Positions 63,583 to 64,000 of a stretch of DNA of 64,000 nucleotides are shown here, one piece after another (position 1 is the first letter of the stretch; each line of letters opens with the position of its first letter). The stretch lies in assembly GCA_963839095.1 (NCBI GenBank), contig CAWIUF010000064.1, positions 310,001-374,000 of the forward strand, read 5' to 3'. This DNA is from Palsa-504 sp963839095 (GTDB taxonomy: Bacteria; Actinomycetota; Actinomycetes; Streptosporangiales; Streptosporangiaceae). Made by a program: the position numbers and the translations under genes. The notes beneath the pieces are model-generated. The model made no database searches. It had not been told where the DNA came from and saw nothing but the letters and a program-made list of their open reading frames with translations.

Positions 63583-64000
63583 GACTGGACCGCCGGCCCG
63601 GTGGTAACAGGCACTGAGTAGATCTGCTCATCCAGCCAGCGGGTAAACGAATCCCGGTCGCGCGCGATGGCGTCCCAGGCTACGTAGTAGTCGTTGTCCC
63701 GGACCGAGTACCCCAGCGCGTAGGAGGGGCGCGCCCCGTCCGGGACCGGTGCCACGAAGGTGACCGTCCAGCCGGGCAGTACTACCGCCCCCGGGCGCGG
63801 GTCGAGTTCGTCGACGATCTCCTCGACCGTGACCACGGAACGGCGGGAGGCCAGCACGGCCTCCTTCTGCACGCCGGTGATCCCCCACAGCTGGACGTTT
63901 CCCGAGCGGTCGGCGCGCTGGGCGTGGATGACCGCCACGTCGGGCCGCAGGGCCGAGACGGCGGTCAGCGTCTCGCCGGTGAACGGGCAGGTGATCGGCT
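63579..64000 (-). CDS. pcaI: 3-oxoadipate CoA-transferase alpha subunit, partial
   Basis: The C-terminal 139 codons of a CoA-transferase alpha subunit. The frame is open through the window end ('ITCPFTGETLTAVSALRPD', 'VAVIHAQRADRSGNVQLWG', 'EIVDELDPRPGAVVLPGW'). The N-terminal part with the CoA-binding Gly loop lies outside. It pairs with the beta subunit downstream. Confidence 0.85.
   Translation of the reverse strand, partial: PITCPFTGETLTAVSALRPDVAVIHAQRADRSGNVQLWGITGVQKEAVLASRRSVVTVEEIVDELDPRPGAVVLPGWTVTFVAPVPDGARPSYALGYSVRDNDYYVAWDAIARDRDSFTRWLDEQIYSVPVTTGPAVQS

Overview
This window comes from a high-GC actinomycete; base composition looks near 70% G+C by eye. Coding sequence has strong third-position G/C bias, GTG and TTG starts are frequent, and many stop/start codons overlap (ATGA, TAGTG). 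Actinobacterial markers include an F420/FMN split-barrel (PPOX) protein, TlyA followed by NAD kinase and RecN, PASTA-less PknB-type kinases with Pro/Ser-rich linkers, a CGNR zinc-finger regulator, a Gly/Ser-rich lipoprotein family and a ROK repressor. The order is not certain; a Streptosporangiales-like soil actinomycete is my best guess. I see no rRNA, tRNA, CRISPR array or intact IS element.

Layout. 1-4.7 kb: a molybdate/tungstate ABC transporter locus on the minus strand (modA and a modB-modC fusion, both frame-disrupted) plus an unknown Rossmann-type protein. It lies between two direct copies of the same broken YCII-domain gene. 4.8-10.5 kb: a Gly/Gln/Tyr/Asp prion-like protein, a GNAT, a Ser/Thr kinase, and a LuxR regulator divergent from a SnoaL-like/hemerythrin pair. 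10.1-20.4 kb: small metabolic genes, a repeat-built (about 54 residues per unit) beta-helix-like protein, a second NAD kinase, MOSC, phosphotransferase and CGNR genes. 20.5-24.2 kb: the conserved recN-nadK-tlyA cluster. 24.2-31.3 kb: SCP2, histidine phosphatase, cutA, purC, a two-gene ABC transporter, a methyltransferase between inverted repeats, and MarR genes. 31.5-35.5 kb: two tandem Ser/Thr kinases, one with an extracytoplasmic BNR-type propeller. 35.6-43.5 kb: mixed metabolism, including GH13, a PLP dehydratase, an MFS exporter and a cluster of decayed genes. 43.5-45.9 kb: a DUF1697 protein, an SDR and a secreted GH18 chitinase-like enzyme. 47.5-58.9 kb: a ROK repressor divergent from a full oligosaccharide import and catabolism operon (SBP5 lipoprotein, permeases, ATPases, GH4, GH9, BadF-type sugar kinase). 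59-64 kb: tandem secreted lipoproteins, an esterase and a protocatechuate branch operon (pcaI-J-H-G), cut by the window end.

How it fits together. The most coherent system is 44.9-58.9 kb. The SBP5-type importer, GH9, BadF-type hexosamine kinase and GH18 enzyme resemble the chitin-disaccharide gene set of Vibrio, here with GH4 added and apparently under a ROK repressor. A ROK-type palindrome lies between the repressor and the operon, and a related site lies just upstream of the GH18 gene. A separate 56-bp nested palindrome sits further upstream of that gene.

Caution. At least a dozen genes carry single-base frameshifts, several at GGG/CCC runs. Some loci (modBC, the 39-42 kb stretch, the 46.4-47.4 kb phosphotransferase) have several lesions or internal deletions and look truly decayed. 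Isolated homopolymer shifts (beta-helix gene, histidine phosphatase, esterase) could be sequencing error.
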